Below, one piece after another: positions 34,336 to 42,718 of a DNA stretch of 64,000 nucleotides. The stretch comes from Quadrisphaera granulorum (GTDB lineage: Bacteria > Actinomycetota > Actinomycetes > Actinomycetales > Quadrisphaeraceae), in the NCBI RefSeq assembly GCF_003149145.1, contig NZ_QGDQ01000023.1, positions 1-64,000 on the forward strand, in the 5' to 3' direction. The position numbers and the translations under genes are program-made. Each line of letters starts with the position of its first letter. Positions within the stretch are counted from its first letter, which is position 1. The notes beneath the pieces are model-generated. The model was not told the origin of the DNA. It searched no databases and saw only the letters and a list, made by a program, of their open reading frames with translations.

Positions 34336-34851
34336 GACCTCACAGCGACAGGGAGTGCGTGGCCGCTGGACGCTCCCGACGTCGTCGTCCTGCCCTCGGG
34401 CAGGCGGGTGCGCGGCCGCGGCGTGCGCACCGGCGCTCCCCCGGCGGGTCTGGAACCGACCGTCAGCTACCAGTGCACATGGGTTCGCCCGGCGCCCCAG
34501 CCTTGGCCCGTGCGATGGGTGCGCTGGCCCGACTTCGGGTTGCCGCTGGTGCCCGTTGACGCCCGTGCTGCGCTATGTGAAGCCTGGGAGCGCGCCGCCA
34601 CCGAGCGCGTCGAGGTGAGCTGCGGCGGCGGCAACGGACGCACCGGGACGGCGCTCGCGGTGATGGCGGTGATCGACGGCGTCGACCCGGCCGATGCCGT
34701 GGCGTGGGTGCGCGAGCACTACCGGCCGACCGCCGTCGAGACGCTGTGGCAGCGCCGGTGGGTGGCTGGCGCTCAGAGCACCGGCGCCCGCGGCACCACG
34801 AGCGGAGTGCCCGTCTCCGGGTCGGGGACCACGCGACAGGCTAGGCCGTAG
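34327..34851 (+). CDS. Small protein-tyrosine-phosphatase-like protein
   Basis: This 174-residue protein carries a P-loop phosphatase motif CGGGNGRTG (the Cx5R signature, near residues 99-107) preceded by a WPDFGLPLVPVD segment, which resembles dual-specificity/tyrosine phosphatases. The substrate is unknown. The start ATG is inside the 3' arm of a perfect hairpin and has no ribosome site. The last 79 bp overlap the 3' end of the siderophore ABC ATPase gene on the other strand, and the C-terminal residues (about 150-174) are low-complexity. Confidence 0.75.
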   Translation: MEPDLTATGSAWPLDAPDVVVLPSGRRVRGRGVRTGAPPAGLEPTVSYQCTWVRPAPQPWPVRWVRWPDFGLPLVPVDARAALCEAWERAATERVEVSCGGGNGRTGTALAVMAVIDGVDPADAVAWVREHYRPTAVETLWQRRWVAGAQSTGARGTTSGVPVSGSGTTRQARP

Positions 34852-35600
34852 ACCTCCTCCACCAGCTCCGCGGTGACGACGTCCGTGGGCTTCCCCTGCG
34901 CCACGAGCCGCCCGCCGGACATGGCGATGAGGTGCGTCCCGTACCGGCACGCGAGGTTGAGATCGTGCAGGACGGCTACCACGGTGCGGCCCTCGCGGCG
35001 CAGCCGCGCGCACAGGTCGAGCACTTCGACCTGATGGGCGATGTCCAGGTACGTGGTCGGCTCGTCGAGCAGCAGCACCGGCGTCTCCTGCGCCAGCGCC
35101 ATCGCGATCCAGGCGCGCTGCCGCTGGCCACCCGACAGCTCGTCGACCGGCGCGCTGGCCAGGGAGGCCACTCCGGTGGCCTCCATCGCAGCCCTCACGG
35201 CGCGCTCGTCGGCGGCGGACCACTGTCGCAGCAGGCTCTGGTGGGGGTAGCGGCCGCGGCCGACAAGGTCGGCCACGGTGATGGCGTCGGGTGCGGTGGG
35301 GCTCTGCGGCAGCAGGCCCAGCTGGCGGGCGACGGCCTTGGCAGGCTGGCGATGCAGCGCCTCGCCGTCGAGCAGCACCGCCCCGGCCTGCGGCACGAGC
35401 AGGCGGGCGAGGGCGCGGAGAAGCGTCGACTTGCCGCACGCGTTGGGGCCGACCACCACGGTGAACTCGCCGTCGGGGATGTCGAGGGTCAACGCATCGA
35501 CGATGACGCGGTCGGCGTAGCCGAGCCGCACCCCGTCGACCCGCAGCCGCGCCGAGCGGGACGCGGGAGGAGGCGGCGGATCACTGGGAGCGGTGGTCAT
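34773..35600 (-). CDS. Iron-siderophore ABC transporter, ATP-binding protein
   Basis: This is a 275-residue FecE/FepC-type ATPase. Walker A is VVVGPNACGKSTLLRAL, the signature is LSGGQRQRAWIAMALAQ, Walker B is PVLLLDEPTTYLDIAHQ; YLDIAHQ is typical of siderophore importers. The ATG overlaps the permease stop by 4 bp. It is the last gene of a three-gene minus-strand unit whose binding protein is encoded divergently at 37796. Confidence 0.95.
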   Translation of the reverse strand: MTTAPSDPPPPPASRSARLRVDGVRLGYADRVIVDALTLDIPDGEFTVVVGPNACGKSTLLRALARLLVPQAGAVLLDGEALHRQPAKAVARQLGLLPQSPTAPDAITVADLVGRGRYPHQSLLRQWSAADERAVRAAMEATGVASLASAPVDELSGGQRQRAWIAMALAQETPVLLLDEPTTYLDIAHQVEVLDLCARLRREGRTVVAVLHDLNLACRYGTHLIAMSGGRLVAQGKPTDVVTAELVEEVYGLACRVVPDPETGTPLVVPRAPVL

Positions 35601-36670
35601 CGGCGCCTTCCGAGAGAAACCAGCAGGTAGACGAGGTAGAGGCCGCCCACCGCGCCGGTGACGAGCCCGACCGGCAGAGGGTCGGGGAAGCGGGAGGCGA
35701 TGAGGTCGGACAGGAGCAGCAGGGCCGCTCCCCCGAACGCCGCGGCGAGCAGGCCTGGACCGGGCGCCCGGGTCAGCCGGCGCGTCACCTGCGGTGCGAC
35801 GAGGGCGACGAAGGCGATGGGCCCGGCTACCCCCACCGCGAGTGCTGCAAGGAGCACTCCGACCAGGGCGAGCAGGAGCCGGGCCCGGCCGAGGCGGACG
35901 CCGAGGGCGCGGCTGGTGTCGTCGCCGACCTCCATCGCTGTCAGGGGTCTGCTGAGCGCGGCGAGCAGGGGCGTCAGGACCACGAGGCCGACGGCGAGCA
36001 GCTGCAGCTGCGACCAGGTGGCCTGGGAGGTGCTGCCGACGGTCCACCGCTCGGCGGTGAGCGCGTCGAGCACGTTCGCGCGGCTGATGAGCGCGGCGTT
36101 GAGCGCGTAGACGGCGTACCCGGTACCCAGGCCGACGAGCACCAGCCGGAACGGCTGCAGCACTCCGCCGCGCACGGACAGGGCGTACACCGCCGCGGCG
36201 GTGAGCAGGCCCCCGGCGACCGCCGCGCCCGACACCTGCCACTGCTGGCCCGAGCCGTGCAGCACGGCGACGACGCCCCCTGCCGCAGCTCCGCTGGTGA
36301 ACCCGATGACGTCGGGGCTGCCCAGGGGGTTGCCGGTGAGCCCTTGGAACACCGCGCCCGCGGCTCCCAGGGCCGCTCCGACGAGCAGCGCCGTCACGAC
36401 CCGCGGCGCTCGCAGCTCGGTCACTACGAAGGCGGTACCCGGGTCAGCGGTGCCCAAGAGCGCCCTGACGACGTCGACCGGGGGCACGGCCAGGTCTCCG
36501 GTGGTCATGCCCACGGTGGCCATCGCCACGAGGAGCACCAGGAGGAGGACGACGACGGCGACGCTGCGGCGTCGCACGCGCACGCTGGTGCCCAGAGGGC
36601 CACGCAGCACCGACACCCCGGCGGGCAGCACCGAGTCGCGGAGTACGCGCTCCGTGCTCTGCGCGCTCAC
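35597..36670 (-). CDS. Iron-siderophore ABC transporter, FecCD-type permease
   Basis: This 357-residue permease has about nine or ten membrane spans after a 30-residue basic N terminus. FecCD-family blocks are RAPRVVTALLVGAALGAAG, FQGLTGNPLGSPDVIGF and PIAFVALVAPQVTRRLTR. It forms a heterodimer with the next gene product. The GTG start overlaps the other permease stop. Confidence 0.94.
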   Translation of the reverse strand: MSAQSTERVLRDSVLPAGVSVLRGPLGTSVRVRRRSVAVVVLLLVLLVAMATVGMTTGDLAVPPVDVVRALLGTADPGTAFVVTELRAPRVVTALLVGAALGAAGAVFQGLTGNPLGSPDVIGFTSGAAAGGVVAVLHGSGQQWQVSGAAVAGGLLTAAAVYALSVRGGVLQPFRLVLVGLGTGYAVYALNAALISRANVLDALTAERWTVGSTSQATWSQLQLLAVGLVVLTPLLAALSRPLTAMEVGDDTSRALGVRLGRARLLLALVGVLLAALAVGVAGPIAFVALVAPQVTRRLTRAPGPGLLAAAFGGAALLLLSDLIASRFPDPLPVGLVTGAVGGLYLVYLLVSLGRRR

Positions 36671-37734
36671 AGGCGGGGGATCCGGCGCCGCCGGACCAGG
36701 AGCACGAAGAGGGGGCCGCCGACGGCTGCGGTGACGATGCCGACGGAGACCTCACCGGGGCTGCCGACCACGCGACCCATCACGTCTGCGGCCAGCAGTG
36801 CCACCGCTCCCAGGGGCAGGGAGAGCACCAGGACCCACCGCAGGTCCGCCCCGACGAGCAGGCGTGCGACGTACGGAACCGCGAGGCCGATAAAGGCGAT
36901 CGGCCCGGCCAGGGCCGTCGCCGCACCACACAGCACCGCGACGGCGGCGGCCGCGAGCACCCGGGTGCGTCGCAGGCTGACGCCGAGGCCGGCGCCGACG
37001 TCGTCGCCGAGGGCAGCGGCGTTGAGCGCCTGCCCCAGCCCGAGGGCCACCACGGCGCCGAGGAACAGCAGCGGCCCGACGACGAGCAGGTCGCCGGCGT
37101 CACGCCCGGCGATCGCGCCGTACCGCCAGGAGCGGAAGGCGGTGAACGCGGCGGGGTCGAGGAGGATGACGGCCTCGATGTAGGCGTAGAGGACGGCGGA
37201 GACCGCCGCTCCGGCCAGCACGAGGCGCACGGGATCGGTGCCGTTGCGCCCAGCGCCGACCGCGTGGACGAGCGCCGCGACGACAGCCGCTCCGACCAGT
37301 GCGAACGCCACGAACTCCCCCGGTGTACGCAGGCCCAGTAGCGCGATCGCGGTGACGACGGCGGCTGCGGCCCCCGCCTCGACGCCGAGCAGTCCCGGGT
37401 CGGCGAGGGGGTTGCGGGTGAGGGCCTGCATCAGCGCACCCGCCAGCCCCAGGGCGGCGCCGACGACCAGACCCAGGACCGTTCGCGGCACGCGGAGGTC
37501 GCGCACGATGACGGCGCCCTCGCTCGTGCCGCCGCGCACGAGCGCATCCCAGACCTCAGCTGGCGCGAGGCCGTGCGAGCCGAGTGCCAGACTCGCCACC
37601 GACACGACCACGACGGCAGCCAGGGCTGCGGCAAGCAGCGCACTGCGGCGTACGGCGCTGCGGTGCAGCGCACCCGGCGTCACAGAGCCAGGTGCCTGAG
37701 GGGAGTCCCGGCTTGCCGGGACCGTCGACGTCAC
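36667..37734 (-). CDS. Iron-siderophore ABC transporter, FecCD-type permease
   Basis: This 355-residue permease is the first gene of the unit. Family blocks are LRVPRTVLGLVVGAALGLAG, MQALTRNPLADPGLLGVEAG and GPIAFIGLAVPYVARLLVG. The GTG at 37734 lies 6 bp after a -10-like TAGGGT (complement of 37741-37746) and has no ribosome site, so the mRNA is probably leaderless. Expression should be iron-repressed through the box at 37754. Confidence 0.93.
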   Translation of the reverse strand: MTSTVPASRDSPQAPGSVTPGALHRSAVRRSALLAAALAAVVVVSVASLALGSHGLAPAEVWDALVRGGTSEGAVIVRDLRVPRTVLGLVVGAALGLAGALMQALTRNPLADPGLLGVEAGAAAAVVTAIALLGLRTPGEFVAFALVGAAVVAALVHAVGAGRNGTDPVRLVLAGAAVSAVLYAYIEAVILLDPAAFTAFRSWRYGAIAGRDAGDLLVVGPLLFLGAVVALGLGQALNAAALGDDVGAGLGVSLRRTRVLAAAAVAVLCGAATALAGPIAFIGLAVPYVARLLVGADLRWVLVLSLPLGAVALLAADVMGRVVGSPGEVSVGIVTAAVGGPLFVLLVRRRRIPRL

Positions 37735-37753
37735 GAACGCACCCTAACCGTAA

Positions 37754-37772
37754 GTAGGCAAGCCTTACCTAA
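37754..37772. promoter_or_regulatory. DtxR/IdeR-type iron box
   Basis: GTAGGCAAGCCTTACCTAA is a 19-bp match to the DtxR/IdeR operator consensus TTAGGTTAGGCTAACCTAA, allowing a few changes. It lies midway between two divergent promoters with TAGGGT -10 elements and covers the -35 region of both. Iron-loaded repressor would silence the permease/ATPase unit and the binding protein together. Confidence 0.85.
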
Positions 37773-37795
37773 GCCCCCTGCTAGGGTCCGGCGCC

Positions 37796-38860
37796 GTGAC
37801 CGACATCTCGCGCAGGGCCCTGCTGGCCGTCGCCGCCACCACCACCGCCGGCGCTCTCGCCGCGTGCGGCGCATCCGCAGCCGGGGACTCCGCCGCCACC
37901 CCGGGAGCGGCGAGCGGATCCTCCGCGGGAACGGCCGGTGCGTTCCCGGTCACCATCGACACGCAGTACGGGCCCGTCACCGTGGAGAAGGCGCCGGAGC
38001 GCGTCGTCGTCGTCGGCATCACCGAGCAGGACACCCTGCTCGCCCTCGGGGTGGTCCCCGTGGCGACCACCGAGTGGTACGGCGAGCACCCCGGAGCGGT
38101 CTGGCCGTGGGCCCAGGACCGGCTCGGGAGCCAGGTGCCCGAGGTGTTGAGCACTGCCGACGGCTTCCAGTACGAGAAGATCGCGGCCCTGCGCCCGGAC
38201 CTCATCATCGGCACCAACTCCCGGATGACGCAGGAGGAGTTCACCAAGCTCTCCGCGTTCGCCCCCGTGATCACCGGCCCGACGGGCAGCACGGGCTACT
38301 TCATGCCCTGGGACGAGCAAACGCTGATCATCGCCAAGGCCCTCGGGCGCGAGGCAGATGGCACGAAGCTCGTCGATGACGTCAAGGCCTCCTACGCAGC
38401 GGCGGCCGCCGCCCACCCCGAGTTCGCCGGCAAGGTCGCGACCTTCTCCCAGAACGCCTTCTACGACGGCGTTCTCTACGTCTACCCGCCCGGGCTGAGC
38501 ACCCACTTCCTCACCATGCTCGGCTTCACCATCAACCCCGAGCTGACGCCGCTCGCCCCCGGGCCGGGCTCGCAGGCGGAGCTCTCAGCGGAGAACCTCG
38601 GCGTCATCGACACCGACGTCCTCGTGGTGGCCGCCGAGAAGCCGGAGGACATCCCCGCGCTCATGGCGGTCCCCACCTACGCGCGGCTCGACGTCGTCAC
38701 GCAGAAGCGCACCGTGTACACCGACCCGGTGCTCGCCGGGGCCATCTACTTCGACTCGCCGCTGAGCCTGCCGTACGTGGTCGAGCGCCTGCCCCAGCAG
38801 CTCGCGGCCGCGGTGACGGGGCAGGCGCCCGCCGAGATCCAGGACACCTCCAGCAGCTGA
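37796..38860 (+). CDS. Iron-siderophore ABC transporter substrate-binding lipoprotein
   Basis: This 354-residue protein has a lipoprotein signal (SRRALLAVAATTTAGALAACG, read here in two parts: the RR pair near residue 6 and the lipobox LAAC near residue 23) that may be Tat-dependent. A FecB/FepB-type binding domain follows (VTVEKAPERVVVVGITEQD; LRPDLIIGTN). It delivers ferric siderophore to the permeases encoded on the other strand. GTG start, -10-like TAGGGT 8 bp upstream and no ribosome site. Confidence 0.94.
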   Translation: MTDISRRALLAVAATTTAGALAACGASAAGDSAATPGAASGSSAGTAGAFPVTIDTQYGPVTVEKAPERVVVVGITEQDTLLALGVVPVATTEWYGEHPGAVWPWAQDRLGSQVPEVLSTADGFQYEKIAALRPDLIIGTNSRMTQEEFTKLSAFAPVITGPTGSTGYFMPWDEQTLIIAKALGREADGTKLVDDVKASYAAAAAAHPEFAGKVATFSQNAFYDGVLYVYPPGLSTHFLTMLGFTINPELTPLAPGPGSQAELSAENLGVIDTDVLVVAAEKPEDIPALMAVPTYARLDVVTQKRTVYTDPVLAGAIYFDSPLSLPYVVERLPQQLAAAVTGQAPAEIQDTSSS

Positions 38861-38903
38861 CGGCGACGAACGCGGGCTACAGCAGATGCTGGCCGGGCAG
38901 CGG

Positions 38904-40361
38904 TCAGTGCTGTCCGCACGGTGAGCCGGTACCCGCGGGCAGCGCGGCGGCGGGCAACCACGTCGGGAGGGGCCGCGGGTCGGGCACGGGCTGGTCCTCG
39001 GGGCCGCCGTACGTCCACGCCGGACCGCGGGTGAGCAGCTGGCGCAGGCCGGCGAGGAGCCTGTCGACGTCGTCGGCGCTGCTCCCGAGCCCGAGGCTGG
39101 CGCGCACGGCTCCGCCGTCGGCGCCGAGGCGCTCCAGCAGCGGGTGGGCACAGAAGCGGCCGTCGCGCACGCCGATGCCGTGCTCGGCCGAGAGGTACTG
39201 GGCCACCAGGCTCGGCCGCACGCCCTCGACGGTGAATGTCAGCACGCCGATCCGCTGGTCGACGGCGAGACCCGGCCACAGGCGGAGCACGCGCACGGCG
39301 TCGAGCTCCGCCAGTCCCCGCTCGAGGCGAGCCAGCAGCTCGGCTTCGTGGTCGATCACGTCCCGCTCCGGGAACGCCGCGAGCGTCTCGCACGCCGCGG
39401 CGAGTGCCAGGGCGCCGACGACGTTGGGCGTGCCGGCCTCGTGGCGGGCCGGCGACGTCGTCCACGTGGCGGTCTCGGTGGTGACGTTTCGCACCGCGCC
39501 GCCTCCGGCCAGGTGCGGCGGGGCGGCGTCGAGCCAGTCGCGTCGCCCCGCGAGGAAGCCGGCGCCGAAAGGTGCGTAGAGCTTGTGCCCGGAGGCGGCG
39601 ACGTAGTCGACGCCCGAAGCGGCGAGGTCGAGCCGACGGTGCGGCAGCAGCTGGGCGCCGTCGACGGCAATGCGGGCGCCGTGGGCGTGGGCGATCTCGG
39701 CCAGCTGGGCCAGCGGGAGCAGCTCGCCGGTGACGTTGGAGGCGCCGGTGACCGCCAGCAGAGCGGCGGGCTCGCGGCGTAGCTCGGCGTCGACGGCCCT
39801 GACGGTCTCTTCGACGGACACACCCGCGGTGACCACACGGGCGCCGCGTGCCTGCCAGGGCAGAAGGTTGGCGTGGTGCTCCAGGTCGAGGTGCACGACC
39901 GGTCGATCGGTGCCGGGGACGTCGGGCACCGCAGAGGCCAGCAGGTTCAGCGCGTCGGTGGTGTTGCGGGTGATGACGACGACGTCGACTGCCACGTCCG
40001 CGCTGTCGTCACTGCCCGTGCGGGCGCCGACGAACGCGCCGATGGTGGAGCGGGCGTGCTCGTACGCCGCCGTCGCCACGGTGGAGGAGTAGCCGGCGCC
40101 GCGGTGCACGCTGGCGGCCAGGGGCAAGTACTCGGCCACCCTGCCGGCCACCGACGCGAGCGCCGGGGCGCTGGCGGCGAGGTCGAGGTTGGCGTAGCGC
40201 ACGGTGCCGCCGGTCACGAGCGGCACCTGGAGGTCGGCACCGACGAGCGCTGCGAGCGGCCCCGCGGCGAGCGGACCCGCGCCGGGACAGCTGTCGCGCC
40301 GCCGGTGCCCCGTCTGCTGTGACTGCTGCGTCGGGAAGGGCGTGGGCAGGGTCGTGGTCAT
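38904..40361 (-). CDS. Class V aminotransferase-fold PLP enzyme (cysteine desulfurase-like) under SAM-IV control
   Basis: This 485-residue PLP enzyme has the class V core: YANLDLAASAPAL near the N terminus, VVITRNTTDALNLLA, LEHHANLLPWQ, the PLP aspartate in IAVDGAQLLPHRRLD and the Schiff-base lysine in YVAASGHKLYAPFGAGFLAG. It resembles SufS/isopenicillin-epimerase-like proteins, but no suf genes are near. It is preceded on the same strand by a SAM-IV riboswitch, so it should be off when S-adenosylmethionine is plentiful. A role in releasing or moving sulfur is inferred. ATG at 40361 has an AGGAG ribosome site. Confidence 0.88.
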   Translation of the reverse strand: MTTTLPTPFPTQQSQQTGHRRRDSCPGAGPLAAGPLAALVGADLQVPLVTGGTVRYANLDLAASAPALASVAGRVAEYLPLAASVHRGAGYSSTVATAAYEHARSTIGAFVGARTGSDDSADVAVDVVVITRNTTDALNLLASAVPDVPGTDRPVVHLDLEHHANLLPWQARGARVVTAGVSVEETVRAVDAELRREPAALLAVTGASNVTGELLPLAQLAEIAHAHGARIAVDGAQLLPHRRLDLAASGVDYVAASGHKLYAPFGAGFLAGRRDWLDAAPPHLAGGGAVRNVTTETATWTTSPARHEAGTPNVVGALALAAACETLAAFPERDVIDHEAELLARLERGLAELDAVRVLRLWPGLAVDQRIGVLTFTVEGVRPSLVAQYLSAEHGIGVRDGRFCAHPLLERLGADGGAVRASLGLGSSADDVDRLLAGLRQLLTRGPAWTYGGPEDQPVPDPRPLPTWLPAAALPAGTGSPCGQH

Positions 40362-40397
40362 GAGCGCTCCTCGCGGAGTCGGGGACCCGTCGAGGGT

Positions 40398-40506
40398 CCG
40401 CACTTGCCCGCCCCGGACGGGACGGACCGTGTCATCACCCGGGGCACCCCAGCGCGGAGCAGGGTTGCCGGCCAGCGAGCCGGGGCTTGGTGCTGGCACT
40501 CGTGAC
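40398..40506 (-). ncRNA. SAM-IV riboswitch (minus strand, for the class V PLP enzyme)
   Basis: The minus strand reads GTCACGAGTGCCAGC, then CAAGCCCCGGCTCGCTGG, CCGGCAACCCT, GGGGTGCCCCGGGTGATGAC, and ends with GGGCAAGTGCGG. These are the ordered conserved blocks of the actinobacterial SAM-IV aptamer, including the closing GCAAGNGCGG pseudoknot arm. It starts about 7 bp past a TAGCGT -10. SAM binding usually lowers expression of sulfur or methionine genes downstream. Confidence 0.88.
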
Positions 40507-40513
40507 GGCGCAC

Positions 40514-40519
40514 ACGCTA
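40514..40519 (-). promoter_or_regulatory. -10 hexamer for the minus-strand SAM-IV transcript
   Basis: TAGCGT on the minus strand would place the transcript start at the first base of the aptamer (about 40506). No clear -35 is visible. Confidence 0.5.
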
Positions 40520-40581
40520 CGACACCGAGCGTGGTCGGGGCTAGCTCCAGCGTGAGGACACAGCCACCACGCGGCCCCTGG

Positions 40582-40611
40582 TTGACGACACCTCGGGAAC
40601 GCCTCTAGCTT
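40582..40611 (+). promoter_or_regulatory. Promoter for the plus-strand SAM-IV transcript
   Basis: TTGACG (40582-40587) and TAGCTT (40606-40611) are 18 bp apart and predict a start near 40618, exactly where the second aptamer begins. Confidence 0.7.
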
Positions 40612-40617
40612 CACCCG

Positions 40618-40727
40618 CGGCAACGAGCGTCAGCGACAAGCCCTGGCTTGCTGACCAGCAACCCTCTCCGCGAGCGGGGTGCTCCAGGTGACAGCCCGGC
40701 AGGTCCGTCCGGACCCGCAAGCGCGTG
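40618..40727 (+). ncRNA. SAM-IV riboswitch (plus strand, for the luciferase-like monooxygenase)
   Basis: The blocks AACGAGCGTCAGCG, CAAGCCCTGGCTTGCTGACC, AGCAACCCT, GGGGTGCTCCAGGTGACAGC and CCGCAAGCGCG occur in the SAM-IV order. It lies 32 bp before the monooxygenase start and is divergent to a second SAM-IV element only about 110 bp away. The two copies differ at many positions but keep the same core. Confidence 0.87.
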
Positions 40728-40759
40728 GCCCGTCAGGGCCAGGACCCGAGGAGCAGTCC

Positions 40760-41800
40760 GTGTCGTCGTCGTCCCCGATCACCTCCCTCGCTTTCCTGAC
40801 GCCCGGCAACTACCCCGACGACGATCCCGCCGCCGGCCTCGAGGCGACGCTGCAGCTCTTCGAGCTGGCGGAAGGCCTCGGCTACGACGGAGGCTGGGTG
40901 CGGCAGCGCCACCTCGAGCACGGCGTCTCGTCCGCGGCGGTGTTCCTCGCGGCTGCGAGCCAGCGCACGTCGCGGTTGGAGCTCGGCACCGGCGTCATCC
41001 CCATCGGCTACGAGAACCCGCTGCGCCTCGCGGAGGACCTCGCCACCGCCGACGCACTCTCCCGGGGACGCCTCCAGCCCGGCTTCAGCACCGGAGCACC
41101 GCACCTGGACCTGCTCGGAGACCTCGTCCACGAAGGCGACTGGGCCAAGCGGGACCTGTCCTACGGGCGCATCGCCCGGACCGTGGAGCACCTGCGAGGC
41201 CGGTACCTGGGCGGACCCGACACCGTCATCCGCTCCCCCGGCAACGTCCAGCGCCCGCGCGTCCAGCCTTACAGCCCCGGCCTGGTGGACCGCGCCTGGC
41301 TCGGTAGCGGCAGCGCCCGGTCCGCCGCGTGGGCGGGGCGGCGAGGCCTTCACCTGCTGACCGGCAACATCGTCTCGGGTACTGACGGTGACGACTTCAC
41401 CTCCGTGCAGCTGGCCGTGCTCCGCGCGCACGCGGCGGCGTCCGACCCGCGGCGGCCGCTGCGGGTGGCGCTGGGGCGCGTGGTCGTGCCGACGGACAGT
41501 GCAGACCGCTCGACCCGCGCGCGCTACCGCGAGTACGCGGCCAGCCGGCACGAGCGCACGCTGACCGCGCACGGGCCCGCGGCGACGCGCTTCGCGCCCG
41601 ACCTCGTCGGCAGCAGCGACGAGATCGTCGAGAAGCTCCTCGCCGACCCGGTGGTGGCGCAGGTCAGCGAGCTGCGTCTGGAGCTGCCGTACGAGTTCTC
41701 CGCGGAGGACTACGCCCAGATCCTCACGGACGTCGCTCGCTCGGTCGCTCCGGCGCTGGGGTGGCGGCCAGCCGCCGTGCCCGTCCCTGTTCCGGCCTGA
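40760..41800 (+). CDS. Luciferase-like FMN-dependent monooxygenase under SAM-IV control
   Basis: This 346-residue protein of the luciferase-like (LLM) superfamily has FLTPGNYPDDDPAAGLEATL at the N terminus, the GYDGGWVRQRHLEHG segment and LGTGVIPIGYENPLRLAEDL, matching the KPN_01858-type subgroup as I recall it. Other LLM enzymes cleave C-S bonds of sulfonates (SsuD); the substrate here is unknown. A SAM-IV riboswitch in its leader ties it to sulfur/methionine status. The GTG at 40760 has a GAGGAG ribosome site; an ATG/TTG further upstream would lie in the riboswitch. Confidence 0.88.
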   Translation: MSSSSPITSLAFLTPGNYPDDDPAAGLEATLQLFELAEGLGYDGGWVRQRHLEHGVSSAAVFLAAASQRTSRLELGTGVIPIGYENPLRLAEDLATADALSRGRLQPGFSTGAPHLDLLGDLVHEGDWAKRDLSYGRIARTVEHLRGRYLGGPDTVIRSPGNVQRPRVQPYSPGLVDRAWLGSGSARSAAWAGRRGLHLLTGNIVSGTDGDDFTSVQLAVLRAHAAASDPRRPLRVALGRVVVPTDSADRSTRARYREYAASRHERTLTAHGPAATRFAPDLVGSSDEIVEKLLADPVVAQVSELRLELPYEFSAEDYAQILTDVARSVAPALGWRPAAVPVPVPA

Positions 41801-41802
41801 GG

Positions 41803-41863
41803 AGGACGACGACGGCGACGGCAGTCGTGGCGTCTGGGCTGACGCCCGCGCCGTCGTCGTCCT
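41803..41863. repeat. Inverted pair of the dispersed 15-mer, convergent gene end
   Basis: AGGACGACGACGGCG (41803-41817) and its exact complement (41849-41863) form a stem between two convergent genes, with a 31-base loop. They begin 2 bp after one stop codon and end 2 bp before the other, so they may act as a bidirectional terminator. Single copies occur elsewhere in the window inside genes. Confidence 0.65.
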
Positions 41864-41865
41864 GA

Positions 41866-42685
41866 TCAGCCGAGCAGGCCGTGCTCCTGCCAGTAGCGCA
41901 GGTGCTCGGTGGTCGACCACGCGCTGACGGCGTCGAGGTCGGGGTGCTCCGGTAACGGTGACCGACCGGTGGCCAGCAGGTCCTCCAGCTCGGCGGCGCG
42001 GGCATCGATGAGAGCAAGCGCCTGCTCCTGGGTGCGCTCGCCGCGCTTGACCCTCCAGTGCCAGCTGGCGATCGGGCTCCGGCATCGGCAGTGTCAGGCG
42101 CCCGTGGCGTGCGACCTCCAGGCCCTGGATCGCGAGCCGCAAGGCGTGAGAGGCGTACTTGGTGTCGAACCCGTACTGCGCGATGAGCTCCGGGCGGTTC
42201 GGGGCACCGGACGCGACGCCGAGCATCCGCTCACGCTGGCTGCGCAGGTACCCGAGGAACCGGTGCCCCGCCTGCTGGCTCAGCAGCTGCGGGCCGAGCG
42301 CGCGCAGTCGCTCTCCCAACGGCGTCGTGACGAGCACGTCGGAGGGCGGCGTGAAGAGCGGTAGCAACGCGGTCGGGTTGCCCGTCATGACCAGCGCCAG
42401 GTAGCGGCGCAGGCTATAGGCGACGAGGTCGACGTCGCCATGCTTGGAGCGGTGCCCCTCGGGCACGGTCCGCGCGACGTAGTGGCCGTCGACGTGCCCG
42501 ACGCCGAGCACCGCACGCGGGTGCTCGACGAAAACGGCCATCTCGTCGTGGTCGTCGGTGCCCTCGATGGCGATGCCATGCACACCCGAGCCGACCACCG
42601 TGCGCAGGATCTCTCGCTCGGTGGCGGTGGTGTCACCGTGCTGCGTCAGCCACGTACGGCCGCTGTCGACGTCGTCCCTGTCCAC
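41866..42685 (-). pseudogene. RlaP-type nucleotidyltransferase, frameshifted
   Basis: The N-terminal part (about 205 residues, GTG at 42685) has the features of predicted RNA-repair nucleotidyltransferases of the DNA polymerase beta fold: REILRTVVGSGVHGIAIEGT, DDHDEMAVFVE, DTKYASHALRLAIQGLE. After LPMPEPDRQL near 42060 the frame loses similarity, while the adjacent frame supplies the expected ending (WRVKRGERTQEQALALID to a stop at 41866, ...LRYWQEHGLLG). One base insertion or deletion near 42052-42065 explains this. It is either a real inactivation or a sequencing error. Confidence 0.75.
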
Positions 42686-42718
42686 GCGGAGATCATCGCC
42701 GACAGGCGCAAGCGAGTA

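Noticed and set aside
40679-40759. Upstream start for the luciferase-like monooxygenase
   Set aside because: The extension lies within the SAM-IV aptamer; GTG 40760 has a ribosome site.
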